A stretch of 64,000 nucleotides of DNA, taken from Chloranthus sessilifolius. Its lineage: Eukaryota; Streptophyta; Magnoliopsida; Chloranthales; Chloranthaceae. The stretch is from assembly GCA_021018995.1 (NCBI GenBank), contig CM037593.1, positions 42,979,810-43,043,809 on the forward strand, read 5' to 3'. The position numbers were made by a program, and so were the translations under genes. The notes beneath the pieces are model-generated. The model was not told where the DNA came from. It saw nothing but the letters and a program-made list of their open reading frames with translations, and searched no databases. Shown here one piece after another: positions 20,305-31,254 of the stretch (position 1 is the first letter of the stretch; each line of letters opens with the position of its first letter).

Positions 20305-21700
20305 ATGGATCTGCTTCCTAACCCTCCCTTACGTGGAGGGCCCGGAGCAAATGTATCCTCTTTGTTGGGCCTGGGGCCCAAGTTCCTGGCGGCTTGGTTT
20401 GGGAATCTAAACGAGAGTGAGCTCGCTGACTTGGAGCGCCTTGGGCTATCTTGCCTTCCTTCCTAGAGATTCCTCTTCGGTGGGAACTCCTTCATGCCGC
20501 CGCTTTGTGCTAGGATGTGAACCTCCATGTATTCCATTTTGGAAAGCGAGAGCTAACCCCAACCCTTGAGGAGCTATCCAATCTGTCTGGCCTGAAGCTT
20601 CATAGGGCCCATAAGGTGTTCGCTAAAATTCCTCAGAACTTTTCGGTGATGAAAGCCTCCGAAGATTTTCGGTTAGGAGTGTCTTTAACGTGAAAGCTCT
20701 AGCACTTGGTCTCATTTCTGAAATCCTCTTCTACACCGGGGGAGAGATCTTCTCATTGGTAGTTTGTGATATTTTGATGGAGCTGGAGGCGGGCCGGTTC
20801 ATGATGCACTTGGTGCTTGCCGAGCTATACCGATGCCTTGATTCTTTTGCCTTGGGCAAGGTGGAGGGCCTTCGAGGATGCCCCTTGTTGCTCTAGGTCT
20901 GGCTGGGTGAGCATTTTGCCATTTTGGGGCCCATGCCTCGCTTTTATGTTGCTTGAGGCGAGGTGGCCCAATGTTTTTTAGGTAGATGCCACTTACTTCC
21001 CCAAGGTGATACGTCGGCTCTTAAACTTTGGTTGGTCGATGCTGAGCTGACATGGAGGTTTCCTTGGTTGGATCGGACCTTCCCAATGATTCGTTCTAGA
21101 GACCATGAGGGCATCACCCTCCTAGGACTGACCGGCAGCACCTTCTACTTCCCATTCCGAGTGCTGCGTCTGTTCGACTACCCTCAGCAGGTGCCTTGTG
21201 AGGCCAGACCCCCTTTATGTGATTTGATCTTTTCTAGGGGATCCTATGGGGACATAGATCGGATTGCTGCTCTTTGGGAGATGCGTCAGTCGACACTAAT
21301 GTGTGATTTTGAGCAGAGAGACTCAGTTAGAACTTCTCCTGAGTACAAGGCCTGGAAGTTGACTGAGCGGCCAGCCGCTGATGGCCTGGATTTGTCAGAG
21401 ATCATTGATACTGGAGGCCCCTGGCCAAAGAAAGAGGCGGCGCTCCGAACCCGTATTGAGCTATTGGTGAATGAGAAGAGGGTCCTGCAAGAACTCTTGG
21501 CATGCGAGAGGGTTAGAGCAGACATAGCGGAGAGCGAGGTTCTCCACTTGAAGGAATCACTAAGCGTTGCTTTTGGAGCCACCGACTCTTCTCGGAAGAA
21601 GTTCAAGAGCCTACATGGTCGTTGGCTGACTGAGAGGAATGTTTGAGAGGATGATCTTTATGCTGAGATTAGCGCTTTGAAGTGCGAGCTGGGCCGGTAA
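20305..21700 (+). pseudogene. DUF7745-type accessory gene, antisense in element C
   Basis: Begins MDLLPNPPLRGGPG at 20305, 140 bp after a TATA-like box. The N-terminal block (FLEIPLRWELLHAAALC, stop, DVNLHVFHFGKRELTPTLEE) and the middle (LALGLISEILFYTGGE, LVLAELYRCLDSFALGKVEG, CPLLLVWLGEHF, DRTFPMIRSRDHEGITLLGL) follow the plan of the plant DUF7745 family, found in many retroelement-linked genes. The best open part is 20963-21646. The C-terminus is a coiled coil (RIELLVNEKRVLQELLACER). Several frameshifts (around 20460 and 20690) and stops (for example TAG after AALC, where TGG is expected) break it. No introns are evident. Function unknown; family assignment by pattern recall. Confidence 0.6.
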
Positions 21701-23151
21701 CTCCTTCCAACACATAGAACTTTTTGCACAGATCATACACACAAAAAAAAGAGGCATAGAAAATCCCTTTACAGATACACACACATTTTTGGTATACGTA
21801 TATATATACATATATATATATATCTATTTTTTTTATTTTTTGTTATTTTTTTTTGCTCTATACTTGTAAAAAGGAAAAAACACTAATCATCACACCGACT
21901 ATTTTTTGAGATGTGGTGTAAGTGATGCAAAAGGCGGTTATATACATCTATACAGATCTATTTTTGGCTTATGTATTATCTCCTCTCTCTTTTTTGTTGT
22001 GCCTTACTCATTGGGTGATACTTTGGGGAATCCTGGGTCTACTTTTCGAGCATGGTCGAACCCTTTCTTTGGAGTCAGACCTGGGTGGGTTTCCGGATTT
22101 TGCCAAGGCCGGAATATGGATTCCCTTAGTTTGAGTTAAACCTTTCCCCTTGCCTCGGGTTATACGTTTGACGGTGCGGGTTTCACAAAGACAATTCTGG
22201 TTGGGACCTGATTTGAACTAGCATGAACGGCCCCCCAAAATCAAGGGGGTAGGGGTAGTAACCAAGGAGGCTCTTCAATAATTTCTATCAATCCAAAGTT
22301 TTCTTTTTTCTTTTCTTCTGTTTTATTTATCTCCTCTCCTTTTTTTACCCGTGGCACCCTTTTGGGTTTTCACCACGTCCATGGGTTTAGCTCTCTTACC
22401 CCAAGCGCCCTTTCGGGTTTTCACCTGGTCCGCACAAACTCGCTTATTTTACCCGTAGCGCCCTTTCGGGTTTTCACCACGTCCATCTTTCTTTGAGCTT
22501 GTATTTTCTTTATTTATTATTATTTTATTTTCTTTTTCCTTTTTAACAGCCATGACATAGACGTTGATTCCGTCATAGCCGACTGGATGGGGTTCTGGTG
22601 TCGTCTCATGGCTCGGCTCATGTTGACTTAACAGATATTATGACTGCTTGTGAACCTACAGAGAGGGCTTCCTTCAGGGTGTAGCTTGGCCACGGGTCAG
22701 GTTAGGATTTGAAGGTATGCTGGGCTAAAAGGGTTTCCTTGATATGGCTTCAGTTTTCTCAACATACTTTCTTCTTGGGGGGTTTTACTGTACATGCCCG
22801 CGATTCTTCTATATTTTTTATTCTTTTTGCTTCATTTCAGGCAATCTCTTTTTGAGGTTTTGCTTTTTTGATTTTTTTTGAATTTAATAGTAACTTTATA
22901 CACATGCGTCTTTTCTCTCTCTTTTTTTTTGGTATATGTACACACACATATATATATATATTTTATTTTTTTTTGTATATGTACACGTATATTTTTGGGA
23001 AAGGGGTTTATTAAAAGAAAGGCCAAGGCCCAAATGGGGTAGCAAAGGAGATCATCAATTTTAGGGATGCTTTTTAGCTACTGTGCTTGGAATGATGACC
23101 TCTTTTGGGTGGTTCTTAAGTAGTCACATATCTGTTTCATCAGTACTTACC
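21701..23151. other. Noncoding region between DUF7745-type gene and integrase of element C
   Basis: Contains (TA)n runs near 21800-21830 and 22945-22965. At 22349-22490 there are three direct repeats built on GCCCTTTCGGGTTTTCACC, each with ACCCGTAGC- and CACGTCCAT-like flanks. T-rich tracts occur elsewhere. No gene recognised. It holds the convergent 3' ends of the antisense gene and of pol. Confidence 0.6.
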
Positions 23152-24537
23152 TTATCGCGATAGACTAAGAGTAGAACGTCGGACGTATCCAACGTTGATG
23201 GGCTCAGGAAGATGATCTCCATCCATGGTGGCAAGGCGGATGGTGAATCCCGGCAACACTTCTCGAATGACGTATGGTCCTTCCCAATTCGGCTTAAACT
23301 TTCCTCTCGGATTGGCGTGGAGGGATGGGAAGATCTTCTTCAGCACAGTGTCTCCTACCTTTAGATCTCGACCGCAGACACGTTTATTGTAAGCGCGTGT
23401 GATTCGCCCCTGGTATACTTGGGTATGGCATAAGGCTAGGAATCTCTTTTTGTCCAGTAAGTTCAGCTGATCAAAGGGTGATCTCTCTCTTTCTGCTTCG
23501 GGTAAACTTGATTCCATGAGGATTTGGAGCAAGGGTACTTCAACCTCTACCGGGAGGACAGCCTCGGTTCCATACACAAGGGAGAATGGTGTTGCCCCTG
23601 TAGCGGTACGGATCGACGTTCGGTAGGCCCACAAAGCAAATGGCAGCATTTCGCTCCAGTCTCGATAAGTGACGACCATTTTCTCAAGGATGCAGACGAC
23701 CGTCTTGTTTGCAGCTTCCACAGCTCCATTAGTTTGAGGCCAATAAGGGGATGAGTGGTGATGCTTTATCTTGTATTGCTCGCAGAAGTCTCGGATGCGC
23801 TTATTCGCAAAGTTTTTGCCGTTGTCTGTGATGATATCTTTAGGTACTCCAAATCGGCACACAATATTATTCTTGAGAAACTTCTGGACATGACTGGCAG
23901 TGATGTTGGCATATGACGCCGCTTCTACCCACTTGTTGAAGTATTCAATGGCGACGAGGATGAATCAATGTCCGTTTAATGCTTTTGGATTAATCATTCT
24001 GTCAACATCAAGGCCTCAGGTAGCAAATGGCCAAGGAGTGGTCATGCAGTGAAGATCAATGGCAGGAGCGTGTATCAGACTAGAATGTTCCTGACACTTG
24101 TATCATTTTTGAACATGTTTGCAACAATTCGATTCCATGGTGGTCCAAAAGTATCCCTGCCGTAGGATTTTCTTAGCAAGCATGTGACCACTGACGTGGG
24201 CTCCACATACTCCCTCATGGATTTCTTTCATAATATTGATCGCTTCACTTTCAGTGAGGCACCTAAGTAAGATGTTATTGTATGATCGCTTGTAGAGGCA
24301 TTCCCCGCAAATGATGTAACCTACCGCTAAACGTTGAATGGTTTGTCTGTCTGTCTTGGATGTACCCTCTTGGAAAGTTAGGGTCTCGAGGAAATTCTTA
24401 ATATCTGAGAACCAAGGTGGCTCATCATCAGGCTTTGTAGGTTCCTCAATCTGGAGGCAGAAGGCCGGCTCATTCCTCTGCTCGATCACGATCGGCTTCA
24501 TCTCAACACCATAGGGGATTTCAATCATTGACGCCAA
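23152..24537 (-). pseudogene. Integrase, element C
   Basis: Read on the minus strand in a single frame, broken only by nonsense codons (24103 region, around 24020, 23965). The zinc domain (HEGVCGAHVSGHMLAKKILR, then NCCKHVQKC with the last Cys lost) is followed by core blocks FILVAIEYFNKWVEAASY, FGVPKDIITDNGKNFANKRI and SPYWPQTNGAVEAANKTV; the D-N-E pattern of the core is visible apart from the first Asp. The C-terminal GKFKPNWEGPYVIREVLPGF is typical of Tat/Athila integrases and no chromodomain is present. It inserts element cDNA; this copy is inactive. It ends at 23152 with no further pol domain. Confidence 0.85.
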
Positions 24538-24597
24538 AGTTGTTAATGCGTCGGCAAAGCGATTCCTTATCTAGGGGACGTATGAGAAAGTCACATC

Positions 24598-25143
24598 TTA
24601 GAAGCAAGCTATCAGATCCTCGAGGTGTTCATGATAGGGGATCAGTTTTTCATCTTTCGTCTTCCAGTCACCATTCGTCTGATATATGATTAACTGTGAA
24701 TCGCTAAATACTCGAAGGTGAGTTACATTCAGATTAAGAGCTGCCTGCAGACCAGCGGCGCAAGCTTCATACTCAGCCATATTGTTAGTGCAAGGGAAGT
24801 TGAGCTTGATAGAGATCGGTACATGGGATCCTTTTGGTGAAATTAGGATAGCGCCAACACCTTGGCCCTCGACATTTGCTGCCCCGTCAAAGTGCATTAC
24901 CCAAGATTCCTCTTCTTCTTCAGTATCATCTTCCGTCATGAACAAGATATCTTCATCTAGGAATTCAGTTCTCAAAGGCTCATAATCAGGTAAAGGATTG
25001 TCGGCAAGATGATCAGCAAGCGCCTGCCCCTTGATCAACTTCTGAGTGACGTACGTGATGTCGAATTCAGATAATAAAAGTTGCCATCGTGCGGTTCGTC
25101 TAGTGAAAGCTGGCTTTTCAAATAGGTACTTCAATGGGTCCAT
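24598..25143 (-). pseudogene. RT connection and archaeal-type RNase H, element C
   Basis: Same frame as the integrase and the distal RT. It starts with the end of the Ty3 RNase H/connection (PLKYLFEKPAFTRRTARWQL, LIKGQALADHLADNPLPDYE). After an acidic linker (TEDDTEEEEES) comes the second RNase H: WVMHFDGAANVEGQGVGAIL (Asp), CTNNMAEYEACAAGLQAAL (Glu) and LRVFSDSQLIIYQTNGDW (Asp). This extra archaeal-like RNase H is a hallmark of the Tat lineage. All catalytic acids are present. A stop follows at 24598, then the integrase linker. Confidence 0.85.
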
Positions 25144-25275
25144 TCGAGCTAAGAGCAGAACGGCCTGGGATAGTAAGTAGTGGTGGAGCCTTTGAGTAGT
25201 CCATACAAGAGCTAGGCATGCTTTCTCTAAATGAGAGTAGCGCGTCTCGTAATTAGTAAACTTCTTGCTCAGATA

Positions 25276-26314
25276 CTAAATGGCCTGCTCTCTTCTTCCC
25301 ATTTCATCATGCTGCCCCAAGACACATCCCATCAAAACTTTCGTTGTGGAGAGATACATCAAGAGTGGTCTCCCTGGCTCAGGTGGTACCAAAACAGGTG
25401 GATTAAGGAGGTAGCTTTTGATTTTTTTGAACGCTGCTTGACAATCGCTGCTCCATTCAATGGGTAAATTCTTCCTTAGTAACTTGAAGATCGGCGTGCA
25501 AATTAGAGTTAGCTGTGCAATGAACCGACTTATATATTGTATTCTGCCCAGAAACCCTCTAACCTCTTTCTCGATAGATGGTGGTGGCATTTCAGTGATG
25601 GCTTTGACTTTGATTGGGTCAACCTCGATCCCCCTCCTGCTGACGATGAACCCTAGCAGTTTCCCTGACATAGAACCAAATGCGCACTTTAGTGGATTCA
25701 GACGTAGTCGATACTTCCTCAGCCTTTCAAACAGCTTCTGAAGGTTTACCAGATGGTCGCTTCTCTCTGGTGATTTAGCTATCATATCATTGACATACAC
25801 TTCAATCTCTCGATGCATCATGTCATGAACTAGTGGTCATAGCTCTCTAGTACATTACACCGGCATTCTTCAGCTCGAATGGCATGACTCGATAGCAAAA
25901 GGTTCCCCAAGGGGTAATGAATGCTATCTTCTCGCGATCAACCTCTGCCATTTTGATATGATTGTATCCTGAGAATCCATCCATAAAAGAAAGCATCCCG
26001 TGCTTAGCCGTGTTGTCTACCAAGATGTCGATGTGTGGTAGTGAGAAATCATCCTTTGGGCTCGCTCTGTTCAAATTGTAAAAATCAATGCACATGAGAA
26101 CCTTTCCATCCTTCTTTGGTACGGGCATGATATTGGCTAGCCATTGCGAGTACTTGGATACCATGAGAAACCCTACATTGTATTGCTTGATGACCTCATC
26201 TTTGACTTTTACTATCCATTCAGGTTGGAGACGTCTCAGCTTCTGCTTGACTGGCTTTATATCAGGGTAGAGAGGCAACTCATGCTCGACCAAATCGGTA
26301 TCCAGACCAGGCAT
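25276..26314 (-). pseudogene. Reverse transcriptase, element C (catalytic YVDD changed to YVND)
   Basis: Blocks in order: LYPDIKPVKQKLRRLQPEW, VPKKDGKVLMCIDFYNLNRA, FSLPHIDILVDNTAKHGML, FMDGFSGYNHIKMAEVDREK and FITPWGTFCYRVMPFELKNA. A frameshift with stops follows near 25830. Then VYVNDMIAKSPERSDHLVNL carries the catalytic box: family members have YVDD, here the second position of the pair is Asn (GAT to AAT). LLGFIVSRRGIEVDPIKVKA and VRGFLGRIQYISRFIAQLT end the palm/connection. From 25821 down to 23152 a single frame is kept, interrupted only by stops. Non-functional. Confidence 0.85.
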
Positions 26315-26347
26315 GTCCTCGTATGACCAGGAAAAAATGTCTTGGTA

Positions 26348-26616
26348 TTACTGAAGGAAGTCGATCATGCTTTTTGTTTCCTCAGGAGACAGTGACGTTC
26401 CGATTTTGGTTATCCTAGGAACCTCCTCAGTTCCTAGATTGATGTCTTCGGTCTCTTCGACAATGGGGGTAGGGCCATGCTCAAAGTCGGTAAATTGGTC
26501 AAGGAGCTCATCAGGGAGTTCCTCGAAGGGAACATCTTTTTCCAAACTCGTGACCCCTACCTCTTCTTGTATTTCTACAGGGAAGGGTCGATTTCACGTG
26601 GGATGGACATTTTGAT
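26348..26616 (-). pseudogene. Acidic linker ahead of RT, element C
   Basis: Open frame from 26545 (MEKDVPFEELPDELLDQFTD, ending TKSMIDFLQ-stop), rich in Asp and Glu. It precedes RT as the linker does in Tat-type polyproteins; upstream bases extend it as VEIQEEVGVTSL. No catalytic role is known. A stop at 26348 separates it from RT. Confidence 0.55.
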
Positions 26617-26926
26617 TAAGGCATCCTTTTGTGGGACATTTTTTGGAATTTTAAATGACAATTTTTTAGACTTTGAATTTTTTCAATGTTTTTGAGATTT
26701 TGTGTTTTTTGTATGTTTTTGAGATTTTGTATTTTGTCCATGTTTTTGAGATTTTTGTTTTCTTCGGAGACGGGCCCTTGGCAAGGCGGGTTTGTGTATA
26801 TACAAGGTATTGTCTGCCAAGGGCTTATCTCACTTTTTATAGGTTGTTTTTTTTTAGGAAACGGGTGCCAAATGTTAGGCCACTCCCCACTTCCAGGGTT
26901 TGGGGCAAAGATGGCTAGTTGCATAC
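26617..26926 (-). other. Candidate intron between protease and RT regions, element C
   Basis: Donor CAG/GTATGC at 26926 on the minus strand, with a TAG just inside; acceptor candidate AAAAG/GATGCC near 26617. The interior holds three copies of a CATGTTTTTGAGATTTTGT-type repeat (plus-strand reading). Ogre elements are reported to splice an intron at this position. The exact acceptor is uncertain, and a one-base shift remains after joining. Confidence 0.4.
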
Positions 26927-28234
26927 CTGAGGGGCCGCTTCTTTACCTATTGGGATGGAGGGTGCTGACTGATATGGCTCATTGGAGTCAACCTCCATCA
27001 TGTTAATCCCCATTTCGTCTAAGATGATATCCTCAAACATTAACACGGCTTTGTGGTGATTCACCACAGGGGGAGTTTGTTCAGGTACCGACTGTCGTTC
27101 CTCGAAAAGGGATAATGCGGCCAAATCTATCTCCAAGCTAGGAAGGGAGATCTGGGGATTGGTGGGATGGATTGGGGCTATGGGTCTGTGTGGGGTTAAA
27201 TGGGTTGTCCCATTTCGGTCGATCTTTACGACTCCTGCGCTGATAAAGGAATGCCTGATGTGCGGCCTAGGGCGAGGTTTCTCCTCTATATTGATTCCTC
27301 GAGCTTTTACAACCGCGACGACCCTGGCTTTCTCTTTGGCCTCTCGGACCTCTTGCTATGTGGGCTTGTATCCTAGCCCGAATCTTACTTTCTGTCCCTT
27401 AGCCACAACTAGCTCTCTTCTACCTTATAATTTGGGTCCAAGACCCCTTCCTTTCTGATAGCCCCACTTTTGGAGCATTGCCACTGTTGCTATCATATCA
27501 CCTCCCGTTTTAGACATGATGCCCTCAATGGGTTCTAGGAGTATTGCCGACACCTCGTACTCGAAACTATGGAGGTCGACATCCTCAACGGTGTGTGGTA
27601 TATCCAGCATATTAGGTTTCTCCACGCTGTTGGTGGCCTTTTCTTTCTCATTGTGTCCTTCTCTAATGATCGTGATAATCTTATGCCCAGATACAATTTT
27701 GAGTTTCTGGTGCAATGTGGAAGGTATGGCTCTGACTTCATGTAGCCACGGGTGTCCTAACAACATATTAAATGAGGATTTGATATCCATGACTTGAAAT
27801 AAGATGGAAAAGGTAATTGGCCCTATCAACAGCTCAAGATCAACTTCTCCCATTATTTCTCTCCTGGTATTGTCAAACCCTCTAGCACTGGTTCTGGTGG
27901 GCCTTAACATGCACGGATCAACCCCAATCTTAGTAGTGGTTCTCAACGGGCATATATTCAATGCAGACCCATTATCGATTAGTACCAAGGGGATAATCAT
28001 ATTTTCAGACTCAACGGTTATATTCAAAGATTTTGAGTGACTATCTCTTTCCTCGGGTAAATCGGCATCAGAAAATGAAATGGCATTTGGAGCCATCACT
28101 TGACCAATTATCTGCCCGACTTCATCTGGGCTAACTTGGAGTGATACATGTGCATTCTTTAACACCCCCATTAATGCTTGAAAATAGAGTGGGGACGTCA
28201 TCAACAGATCCCATACAGTAATATAGGCAGGCAT
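26927..28234 (-). pseudogene. Protease with G-patch and linker, element C
   Basis: From 28234, MPAYITVWDLLMTSPLYFQA is the conserved pre-protease block of Tat-type polyproteins. The aspartic protease follows: MIIPLVLIDNGSALNICPL (catalytic Asp in IDNGSA), FDNTRREIMGEVDLELLIGP and FNMLLGHPWLHEVRAIPSTL. Then a G-patch, MIATVAMLQKWGYQKGRGLG, ends at 27425 with a stop. Beyond it readable linker fragments continue to 26927 (LAALSLFEERQSVPEQTPPV, ILDEMGINMMEVDS). G-patches bind RNA or helicases; one follows the protease in some retroviruses, so this one may act in reverse transcription. The protease-G-patch part is one open frame of 269 codons; the whole is marked broken because of flanking stops. 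Confidence 0.8.
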
Positions 28235-28506
28235 TCTTCTCAGCTAAGTCTCCAGTATATGTTCTCGACTCATCTTCTCGAAGGGTTCACGGCGTTGTCT
28301 TTCCTTCCTTGGGGTTGGGCCTGTGCTGCAGCTGGTATTTCTCGCTGCTTTGATATCCTCCCTGATCTAGTAACAAAATCTACTGCCCCTTCTCTACTGC
28401 TACTTTTGGCATTGACATCTATTTATTCGTAGCTTAGCGGGACCTGATGAGGATCATATGTGGGTCCCGAGAGCTGGAAGGGTATGGCTGTCGGTTCTTG
28501 AGGTAC

Positions 28507-29180
28507 TTATACTGTCGACTCAGGAGGTGTGGGCAATACTTGATTCACCTCGGTGGCAGCGGGTTGGGTGGAAAGATTGGGCCAAATGGGGGTGGTGAAG
28601 CTTGAGGGTGGTGGTATTGGAGGGAAGGAGGCAAAAGTAGGCCATTGATAGCTAGTGGGTGATGGCGGCAGATGGGGGGTCTGATGGGCCTTTAGGTAAT
28701 TGATCGGGGTGGTGGAACTTGCCGGTGGTTGAGTTGGGGTGACAGAGTGGGTGCAAGCCATTGATAACTGATGGGCGTGGGTGTTTGATTGGGGGCCTGG
28801 TGGCTTAAAGGGTAATCGATGGGGGCTGTGGTGTATGGTGGTAGTTGAAACAGGGCGGGCGTAGGCCATTGGTAACTAGTGGGTGCGGGTGTAGGATTGG
28901 GGGCCTGTTGGCTCATCGGGTAATTGATGGGGGTTGTGGTGTAAGGTTGGTATGCATTGATATTCACATAATTGACGGGTGTGGGCGATGGAAAGTATGC
29001 CCTGAGATCCAAGGGTTCAATTTGTGGAGTCGGGCTAAGGAAATAATCTGACAAATTTAGGGGTTCAACTACCCCTATATTCCTCTCTTCAACGTTTCTT
29101 AACAGCGGTGCTACATAACTCTCTCGATCACTAATATAATTAGATGGGTCAAATTCGAATTCCTCCTCATCTTCTATCAT
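28507..29180 (-). pseudogene. Proline/tyrosine-rich gag C-terminal region, element C
   Basis: Two overlapping frames. The first, 29180-28692, begins MIEDEEEFEFDPSNYISDRE and contains three imperfect repeats built on APNPTPAPTSYQWPTP. A frameshift leads into 28869-28507, which carries more of the same (PPSPTSYQWPTFASFPPI). Low-complexity Pro/Thr/Tyr-rich spacer between the gag zinc finger and the protease. No known fold. The repeat units probably expand and contract. Confidence 0.6.
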
Positions 29181-30655
29181 TCCAATGGTGGGTCTGGGAC
29201 CTGCTCACCTCCGGTAGGATGTGGGGGTAGTGGCACTTGGTGAATATTAGCATGCTGAGAGGGTGCAGGGGGGATGATTTTCCCGGCATCGATCAAGTCC
29301 TGGATGGCGTGCTTCAATGGGAAGCAGCGATCAGTAGGGTGACCCGGACCCTGATGAAAATTGCAGTGGGTATTTGGGTCATAGTTCTTTGGGATCGGGT
29401 GAGGAGGAGGTTGCAGTTGGCGGATAGCCACTAATCCCTTTTCTACTAACAGGGGCAAAAGTACACTCAAAGATTGCCCCAGAGGTGTAAAGACTCGGTC
29501 GTAGCGGGTTCTCCTCTATTCCGGGGTCATCTGCATTCCTGGCCCACTCCCCATTCTTTGCATCTGCTCATGCCTAACTGGTGCTAGTGGGGCTGCCTGA
29601 AATTGAAACGGAGCAGTATTATTATTGGGCCTGGTGTTGGCTATATTCTGGACATCGCCCCTTGTTCTCTTCTCGTTCCTCTACTCAAAAAATCTTCTGG
29701 CCCCGCTAGGGCCCCCTGAAGTATTCTTACTCTACCGCCCTTCTCTGATGGCATCCTCGCAGCAATTGGCATTCCTCACCAAATCAGCAAAACTAGGCTG
29801 TTGTTGGTATACAAGAAAATCTGAGATCATTGGCAGAGTATTCTTTGAAATCATCTCTATCTGCTCATCATCCAGTATTCTATTTCTGACTTGAGCTGCT
29901 AGTGCTCTCCATCGCCCTAAGTAGTCACTGAAGGTCTCATTTGGATTTTGCTTTAAACGGGCCAAATCAAACTTGCGTGGCTCAATATCAGTATTATAGA
30001 CATACTGTTCCTGGTACAAATGCGCTAAATCTTTCCATATCTTCATCATGGATGGTTCAAGAGATGTGAACCACCTCAGGGCCGGTCCGATCAAACTTTT
30101 CTGAAAGACTTTTATTAGCAGTCTTTCGTCCCCCCCATACTGGCACATGTCCCCATAATAGGACTTGAGGTGTGCGATCGAGTTGCCTGTGCCATTGTAC
30201 TTGTCGAATACTGGCATTTTAAATTTGGGGGGCAAGGGGACCTCAGCGAACAGGCATAGGTCTGTGAAGTTCGTGGCGTGGATTTCAGCACCACCCATTT
30301 TCATCAGCTATTTTTGTATTTTGTCTAACTGTTCTTTTAGCTGCTCTGACTCTTTCGATATAGGGGCCGCTTTCTCAGCCGTCAGTCGGACTGCACTCTG
30401 GGCTACCAGGGGGTGGGCAATTACTGGTGGAGGGTTGAGGCTGGTCAATGCCCCAGCATAGGCCCCGTTGTTCCTAATATCGTCCTCTTCATACTGCTGG
30501 TCGGTGTAATGTGCAGTGAAGGCGGGATTCTCCTGTTGTTGTTGCATAGGTTGGACTGGAATAACATGAGTGGGGATGGGTGAGCCCATTGGGGGTGAGG
30601 AAAGGTTTGTTGGGTAATGGGCATTTGGCTTTGAGGTGGGGCCGGATAGGGCCAT
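29177..30655 (-). pseudogene. Gag (capsid-like domain and zinc finger), element C
   Basis: One frame on the minus strand, cut by stops at 30308 (KIQK-stop, consistent with CAG to TAG), 29732 and several between. Before the first stop is a Lys/Glu/Gln helix (KESEQLKEQLDKIQK). The Retrotrans_gag domain follows: PPKFKMPVFDKYNGTGNSIA, LRWFTSLEPSMMKIWKDLAH, QEQYVYNTDIEPRKFDLARL and NETFSDYLGRWRALAAQVRN. Near 29370 the element-type zinc finger CNFHQGPGHPTDRCFPLKHA appears. Gag forms the particle that packages RNA. The order capsid, finger, Pro-rich tail, protease is that of Tat elements. Confidence 0.8.
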
Positions 30656-31026
30656 TGGGTGTGAGGGAAGGTTTGGGGATGGCCTTGGGGTGTGGAGCCA
30701 TGGGGAAATTGGGTTTGAGGTATGACATGGGTTTGACCCAGATGTGAAGGTTGGGTTAAATGTTGGAGGTATTTTGAAAGGTATGAGTGTGGGGTTTGGG
30801 TTTGGGCCATGAACCCTTGATCATTTTGGGCCATAAGCCACTGATGGGTTTTGGCCATGGGCCCTTGGTGAGTCTGGCCCAATGGGCCTTGATGGGTTTG
30901 GGCCATGGGCCCTTGGTGAGTCTGGCCCAATGGGCCTTGATGGGTCTGGGCCATGGGCCCTTGATGGGTCTGGCTCAATGGGACTTGATGGGTCTGGGTC
31001 ATGGGCCCTTGATGGGTCTGGCCCAA
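30445..31026 (-). pseudogene. QTHQGPMA minisatellite region of gag N-terminus, element C
   Basis: A minus-strand frame of 193 codons encoding tandem octapeptides that alternate between two forms, QTHQGPMA and QTHQGPLG, then a Gln/His/Pro-rich stretch (PHTQWPYPAPPQSQMPITQQ). It is in frame with the proline-rich ORF upstream (31255-32175) but one base out of frame with gag downstream. Likely an extended low-complexity N-terminus of Gag. The 24-bp DNA unit itself holds palindromes (GGGCCATGGGCCC, GGCCCAATGGGCC). Confidence 0.65.
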
Positions 31027-31250
31027 TGGGCCTTATTGGGTCTAGGCCATGGGCCCTTGATGGGTCTGACCCGATGGGCCTTGTTGGGTCTGAGACATAG
31101 GCCCTTGATGGTTCTGGCCCGATGGGCCTTGTTGGATCTGGGCCATGGGCCATTGGTGGATTTGGGCCATGGGCCCCTGATGGGTTTAGATTGGATGGGT
31201 TTGGCCCAATGGGCCCTGGGGGATATGGGTAATGGGATTTTTGGCCAATG
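30846..31250. repeat. 24-bp minisatellite in gag leader of element C
   Basis: Tandem alternation of two 24-bp half units, GGGCCATGGGCCCTTGATGG- and GGCCCAATGGGCCTTGATGG-, each ending GTCT or GTTT. The units are about 85-95% alike and decay toward 31250. Coding on the minus strand as octapeptides; the long plus-strand frame over it is a shadow. Confidence 0.85.
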
Positions 31251-31254
31251 GGCC

